From an uncultured Oscillibacter sp. (lineage in GTDB: Bacteria; Bacillota; Clostridia; Oscillospirales; Oscillospiraceae): 8,517 nt of DNA. Both the position numbers and the translations under genes were made by a program. The DNA is taken from NCBI GenBank assembly GCA_947245315.1, contig CAMXNV010000091.1, positions 1-8,517 of the forward strand, written 5' to 3'. Below are positions 5,393 through 8,517 of the stretch, in pieces. Positions within the stretch are counted from its first letter, which is position 1. Each line of letters opens with the position of its first letter. Under the pieces are notes generated by a model. That model was not told the DNA's origin. It was given only the letters and a program-made list of their open reading frames with translations, and made no database searches.

Positions 5393-6993
5393 GAGCGGAG
5401 CGCTTATTCCGGGCCCTGGGCCTGGTGGACCCGGCCCTGGTGGAGGAGGCCCTGGAGGTCCGGCGGCGGGCCTGGAGGCACTGGGGGGCCCTGGCGGCCT
5501 GTCTGGCGCTGGTCATGAGCCTGAGCTTGGGCTGGCTGGTTACGGGGGGCTTCCGGGGCTATGGCTCCGGTATGTCCGGCGGGGTCTCCGGGTCCTCCGG
5601 AGGCGACGGATCCGCCGGCGCGCCCTCCGGCGATCCCGGCAACCCCGGCGAGAGCGGCGGAGGCGGGAGCGGCGTGGAGGACGGGATCACCTTCATGAGC
5701 TACGCCGGGCCGGTGTTTCCTCTGACCACGATGGAGGACCCCGCCGGGCTGACGGCGGAGCGGACGGTGACCTGGGACTTCGCCCCGGGGGCCTACCCCG
5801 ACGGGGAGCCCCGGCAGTGGGGCGCCCGGGTGACGGACGCCTATGTCCTCCGGAACTCCACAGAGGAAGACGTCACCGTCACGGCCCTATACCCCTTCTC
5901 CGGGCGCTTCATGGACCTGGAGCTGCCCGCCGTGACGGCAGACGGGGAGGCCGTGGAGACCACGCTGTACGCCGGGCCCTACTCCGGGGGCTTTCAGTCC
6001 ACCTACGGGGCGGACGCCCCGGACACCATGAACCTGGACACGCTGAATAGCTGGAGGGAGTACGAGGCCCTCCTGGAGAGCGGGGCCTACCTGTCCCAGG
6101 CCCTGGGGGACTACCCGGTTTTGGACACGCCGGTGACGGTGTACCAGTTCTCGGACTTCGCCGCCCCCCACGAGACCTGGCAGGCCGCCACCCAGGCGGT
6201 GTCCTTCACCATCGACGAGGCCGCCACCCGGATTCTCACTTACGGCTTCAACGGCTGTGAGTGGGACGAGGGCTTCCGGCGATACAGCTACTTCGTCCCC
6301 GACGGGAGGCGGAATGAGCCGGATTTGAAGCTGCTGGTGATTCTGGGGGAGGACATCGGAGACTACGCCCTCCAGGGCTATCAGGACGGCGGCTGCGATG
6401 CCGGGGAGGAGATCGAGGGGGTTTCCTGCTCCGTCACCCGGCGGGAGACCACCCTGGACGCGGTGCTGGACCAGCTGTGCGCCTATTATCAGGAGCGCTA
6501 TATCCGGAGCCGGGCCACGGACCAGGACAACGCCTTTGACGCCATCCCCTTTGAGATGTACCGGGGGGCCGTGGCGGAGCTGATGGCCCAGTACGGGGTT
6601 CTCTCCGAGGCCCCCATGGACCGCTACAGCGACGGCCGCCTGGACGACATCCTGGCAGAGACCGTGAGCCACGACCGGGTACTGTACCTGGCCTTCCCGG
6701 TGACGGTCCCCGCCGGGGGCAGCGTCTCCCTGGAGTGCGCCCTGTGGAAGGAGCCCAGCTTTGACTACGCCTGTTCCGGCTCGGACAACGAGGGCCTCCA
6801 GGGCTACGACCTGACGACCCGCCTGGGCTCCGCCCTGGAATTCACCCGCCAGAGCGCCGTCCTGGTGAACACGGAGAACGTGGACTTGACGGGCCAGAAC
6901 TTCGGCTTTGACCCGGAGCGCGGCGTCACCGCCGTGGAGCTGGACCTGAGCGAGGCCCATTACTACATGGAGCTCCGTCCCAAGTCCGAATAG
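5389..6993 (+). CDS. Putative anti-sigma/sensor membrane protein with large extracytoplasmic domain
   Basis: A 534-residue single-pass membrane protein not recognised as a named family. Seen: a short N-terminal cytoplasmic segment (1-31) with LFRALGLVDPALVEEALE; one membrane helix (about 32-53); a Gly/Ser/Pro-rich flexible linker (about 54-97); and a large soluble region (98-534) rich in Thr, Val, Tyr and Asp that looks mostly beta-stranded. Six cysteines lie in the soluble part (290, 336, 347, 364, 450, 462), which could form disulfides. There is no zinc-finger HxxxCxxC anti-sigma motif. Coupling to the ECF gene by an ATGA overlap and the membrane topology suggest that the short cytoplasmic segment holds the sigma factor and the outer domain senses a signal; this is inference from context. 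Start: ATG 5389 with GGAAGGAGAGG about 10 bases upstream. It could instead be a surface protein merely under the sigma factor's control. Confidence 0.75.
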   Translation: MRAERLFRALGLVDPALVEEALEVRRRAWRHWGALAACLALVMSLSLGWLVTGGFRGYGSGMSGGVSGSSGGDGSAGAPSGDPGNPGESGGGGSGVEDGITFMSYAGPVFPLTTMEDPAGLTAERTVTWDFAPGAYPDGEPRQWGARVTDAYVLRNSTEEDVTVTALYPFSGRFMDLELPAVTADGEAVETTLYAGPYSGGFQSTYGADAPDTMNLDTLNSWREYEALLESGAYLSQALGDYPVLDTPVTVYQFSDFAAPHETWQAATQAVSFTIDEAATRILTYGFNGCEWDEGFRRYSYFVPDGRRNEPDLKLLVILGEDIGDYALQGYQDGGCDAGEEIEGVSCSVTRRETTLDAVLDQLCAYYQERYIRSRATDQDNAFDAIPFEMYRGAVAELMAQYGVLSEAPMDRYSDGRLDDILAETVSHDRVLYLAFPVTVPAGGSVSLECALWKEPSFDYACSGSDNEGLQGYDLTTRLGSALEFTRQSAVLVNTENVDLTGQNFGFDPERGVTAVELDLSEAHYYMELRPKSE

Positions 6994-7033
6994 GCAAGAG
7001 AAGCCCCCGGCGCTGTGCGTCGGGGGCTCTTGC
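6994..7033 (+). terminator. Terminator hairpin after the sigma/anti-sigma operon
   Basis: GCAAGAG-AA-GCCCCCG (6994-7009) pairs with CGGGGGC-TCTTGC (7021-7033), giving about 13 bp with a two-base bulge and an 11-base loop. It begins right after the stop codon. The T tract is poor, so it may be an inefficient terminator or a 3'-end protecting structure. Confidence 0.6.
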
Positions 7034-7038
7034 GCGTT

Positions 7039-7392
7039 CAAGGAGCCTCCCTCTCTGAGGGAGGTGGCACGGCCCGGGGCCCCCGCAAAATCCGCAGATT
7101 TTGTGGGGAGAGGAGGAAGGAATGGAGCAGAGCGCAGTCCTCGCTCATCGCGGGGCCCCCACCGGAACCCAGCGAAGCGGTTGCGGTGGGGAGAGGAGGA
7201 ACAAACGGAACGGAGTGAAGCCTGCCCGAAGGGCGGGATTCATGGAGTGCAGTTTGTTCCGACGAGGGGACGGAGCGGGCGGAATTTCTTCCGACGACGT
7301 GACGCAGGGAGTTTGTCAAGGCTCTTGCGGGGGGAACTCCCTCAGTCACCGCCTCTGGCGGCGACAGCTCCCTCAGAGAGGGAGCCTTTGGC
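7039..7392. repeat. Hairpin-dense interspersed repeat element with terminal inverted repeats
   Basis: About 350 non-coding bases whose two ends are inverted copies: both carry TCCCTCTCTGAGGGAG (7048-7063; reverse strand at 7369-7384), with further partial matches on the inner side. Each end is itself a hairpin (7046-7064 and 7367-7385). Between them are hairpins at 7081-7108, 7157-7191, 7198-7260, 7280-7293, 7299-7349 and 7349-7361. No transposase or credible coding pattern is seen; frames that stay open through it have low-complexity Arg/Gly/Pro/Ser composition, and a few run on into the next gene's antisense. From memory, very similar CTCCCTCAGTCACCGCC-type repeats recur in Faecalibacterium and related Oscillospiraceae genomes, so this is probably a MITE-like mobile or structured repeat. 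Exact borders are uncertain. Confidence 0.7.
7103..7201 (+). repeat. Internal direct repeat, 83-base period, inside the repeat element
   Basis: GTGGGGAGAGGAGGAA occurs at 7103-7118 and again, identical, at 7186-7201. In both copies it forms or continues the 3' arm of a hairpin that starts with CCCC (7081-7108 and 7157-7191). The element therefore holds two related hairpin-plus-purine units. Confidence 0.65.
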
Positions 7393-7443
7393 TGCGATTT
7401 TTCGACGCAAAATGCAGCTCCCCGGCTTTAGGGGGCTCTTTTC
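7391..7443. terminator. Convergent hairpins between the repeat and the epimerase gene
   Basis: Two adjacent structures: GCTGC-ATTTT/AAAAT-GCAGC (7391-7418, one bulged G) and AGCTCCC/GGGGGCT (7416-7437) followed by CTTTTC on the plus strand. They lie 6 bases past the epimerase stop on the minus strand and could terminate that gene, although the T tract favours the plus direction. They compete for bases 7416-7418, so only one can form fully. Confidence 0.4.
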
Positions 7444-7448
7444 AAACG

Positions 7449-8333
7449 TCATCCGTTGTCCGTCAGCACGTGGAACTGGTAGCCCAGCTCCTTCTTCTCT
7501 CCCGGCTCCAGGAGAATCACATGGGGCTTGTCCTGAAAGCGCCCGGACTCGCCGGTGCAGGCGGCGCAGCCGTGCCAGGGCTCCATGCAGAGGAAGGGGG
7601 CCCCGGGCTTGGTCCAGAAGGCCACCATGGGGAACTGCTGGAAGTCCAGGGAAACCCCGTGACCCTCTCCCCGGCAGCGGAGTTCCACTCGGCCGGAGGC
7701 CAGATTCTCAAAAATCAGGGTGTCCAGCCGCTGAAATTTCCCGTACTCCAGAGCAATCACACCGTCCCGAAGCATGGGCTCCCTCCCTCCGGCGTGAAGC
7801 AGGCCCTCTGGAGTCAGGAGGAGGGTGTCCGCGTCCTCACAGCGCTCAAAACTCAGGGCGTAGTCCTCGAACCGCTCGCCCTCGCGGAGGGGGCAGCGGA
7901 TGGCCGTGTGGGCACCGATGCAGAAGGGCAGGGGCTCCCCGCCGGGGTTCTCCACCGTGAAGGCGGTGGCAAAGCCGTCCTCTAAAAGCTGGTGCCGGAC
8001 CCGGAGGAGGAAGGGGAAGGGGTAGCGGGCCAGGGTCTCCGGGCTCTCCCGGAGCTCCAGGACGGCGAAGTCCGCCCCCTGGTCCGCCAGGGTGAACTCG
8101 CTCCGACGGGCGAAGCCGTGGCGGTCCATGCGGAAGGTCTGGCCGTTGATGTCCACCTGGCCGTCCCGGAGGCTGCCGACGATGGGGAAGAGGATGGGAT
8201 TCTGCCCGGACCAGAAAGCCGGGTCTCCCTCCCAGATGTACTGGAGTCCCGCCCGGTTGACGAGAGAGACCAGCTCTCCGCCCCGGGTCTCCACGGCGGC
8301 TTGGAAGGTCGGGTTGGAAAGGGTGATGCGCAT
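7449..8333 (-). CDS. Aldose 1-epimerase family protein (LacX-like galactose mutarotase)
   Basis: A 294-residue cytoplasmic enzyme of the beta-sandwich aldose 1-epimerase (mutarotase) superfamily, LacX/YeaD-like branch, near the usual family length. It would interconvert alpha and beta anomers of a hexose or hexose phosphate. Seen: NPILFP (45-50), RHGFARRSEF (71-80) with the first active-site His72, GAHTAIRCP (140-148) with the second His142, and FLCMEPWHG (247-255) with the probable catalytic base Glu251. These positions follow the family pattern; exact roles are inferred. The ATG at 8333 is chosen because AGGAGG stands seven bases upstream on the minus strand and homology-like sequence begins there; the longer frame to 8504 adds a Pro-rich segment lying across the promoter. 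The gene is alone in its transcription unit and no sugar transporter or kinase is nearby, so the physiological sugar is unknown. Confidence 0.9.
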   Translation of the reverse strand: MRITLSNPTFQAAVETRGGELVSLVNRAGLQYIWEGDPAFWSGQNPILFPIVGSLRDGQVDINGQTFRMDRHGFARRSEFTLADQGADFAVLELRESPETLARYPFPFLLRVRHQLLEDGFATAFTVENPGGEPLPFCIGAHTAIRCPLREGERFEDYALSFERCEDADTLLLTPEGLLHAGGREPMLRDGVIALEYGKFQRLDTLIFENLASGRVELRCRGEGHGVSLDFQQFPMVAFWTKPGAPFLCMEPWHGCAACTGESGRFQDKPHVILLEPGEKKELGYQFHVLTDNG

Positions 8334-8364
8334 GGGGCCACCTCCTAAAATATGTGATACATCC

Positions 8365-8393
8365 ACTATACCCGGCGGGAGGGGAGAAGTCAA
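8365..8393 (-). promoter_or_regulatory. Sigma-A-type promoter of the epimerase gene
   Basis: Read on the minus strand: -35 TTGACT (8388-8393), 17-base spacer, -10 TATAGT (8365-8370). Each box is one base from consensus. Transcription would start near 8358, giving a leader of roughly 25 bases that contains the AGGAGG at 8341-8346. A small inverted repeat ATGT-GAT-ACAT (8352-8362) sits at the predicted start and may or may not be an operator. Confidence 0.8.
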
Positions 8394-8464
8394 GGGAGGG
8401 GGCACGGCGGGGCGTGTCCTATCGCGCATTTTACGATATTTGATTATACCCTGGCATTGTGTAG

Positions 8465-8517
8465 GGGCGATTATTAATCGCCCGTCCTCCGGGAAGCCCG
8501 GCATTTGAAGAGGACGG
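8465..8517. repeat. Nested palindromes at the window edge, probable interspersed repeat (partial)
   Basis: GGGCGATT/AATCGCCC (8465-8472, 8476-8483) is a perfect 8-bp stem with an ATT loop. It is followed by CCGTCCTC (8482-8489) pairing with GAGGACGG (8510-8517), which encloses a smaller CCGGG/CCCGG hairpin (8489-8501, sharing base 8489 with the outer stem). The GTAGGGGCG lead-in resembles, from memory, extragenic palindromes common in Clostridia genomes. The window ends here, so the full extent cannot be seen and no gene is detected in 8394-8517. Confidence 0.55.

Noticed and set aside
5887..7041. Minus-strand frame of 384 codons opposite the membrane protein
   Set aside because: Antisense shadow that crosses the terminator hairpin at 6994-7033 and has no recognisable domain.
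7039..7392. CRISPR array
   Set aside because: The repeats are inverted and irregular, with no regularly spaced direct repeats or cas genes.
7064..7985. Plus-strand frames of about 295 codons starting in the repeat, and a minus-strand frame at 7038-7349
   Set aside because: The frames consist of translated hairpins and, downstream, the antisense of the epimerase. The RBS-like purine runs belong to the repeat.
8443..8448. Second minus-strand TATAAT upstream of the epimerase promoter
   Set aside because: No acceptable -35 box at 16-18 bases, and a better promoter lies closer to the gene.
8334..8504. N-terminal extension of the epimerase to the ATG at 8504
   Set aside because: The extension crosses the promoter (8365-8393), is Pro-rich, and the internal ATG at 8333 has an optimal ribosome binding site.

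Overview
The window is GC-rich, with purine-rich AGGAGG-type ribosome binding sites, sigma-A-type promoters and ATGA gene overlaps. Together with the protein types this suggests a Gram-positive gut anaerobe of the class Clostridia, most likely an Oscillospiraceae relative (Flavonifractor, Lawsonibacter or Intestinimonas-like). That placement is inferred from gene content and a remembered repeat family; no marker gene is present.

Layout. (1) 1-351 is the C-terminal end of a sodium:dicarboxylate/amino-acid symporter, cut by the window edge and followed by a strong terminator. (2) 352-752 is a 400-base non-coding stretch with several hairpins, a 14-bp LacI/CcpA-type palindrome (565-578) and a good sigma-A promoter (675-703). 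(3) 753-4716 is a four-gene operon: a GntR winged-helix/RCK_C regulator resembling the c-di-AMP-responsive repressor BusR, an OpuCA-type ATPase with CBS domains, a permease, and a second permease fused to its substrate-binding protein. The last three genes overlap by ATGA and a perfect 11-bp-stem terminator closes the operon. (4) 4773-6993 is a two-gene ECF sigma module: an ECF-type promoter (GCAACC-N16-CGTCTA), the sigma factor, and an overlapping gene for a single-pass membrane protein with a large extracytoplasmic domain, probably its anti-sigma factor or sensor. (5) About 7039-7392 is a non-coding, hairpin-dense repeat element with terminal inverted repeats. (6) 7449-8333, on the minus strand, is a LacX-type aldose 1-epimerase with its own promoter. 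(7) The right edge (8465-8517) holds nested palindromes that look like the start of another interspersed repeat.

How the genes work together: the central operon looks like an osmolyte (glycine betaine/carnitine/choline-type) uptake system whose first gene encodes its own repressor. The promoter carries an imperfect bipartite inverted repeat that brackets the -35 box, a candidate operator for that repressor. The neighbouring ECF module has a separate cell-envelope signalling logic and probably activates its own transcription. The epimerase is an unrelated monocistronic gene. No wholly new system was found. The most interesting points are the BusR-like control of an OpuC-type fused transporter, the uncharacterised sigma-linked ectodomain, and the structured repeat.
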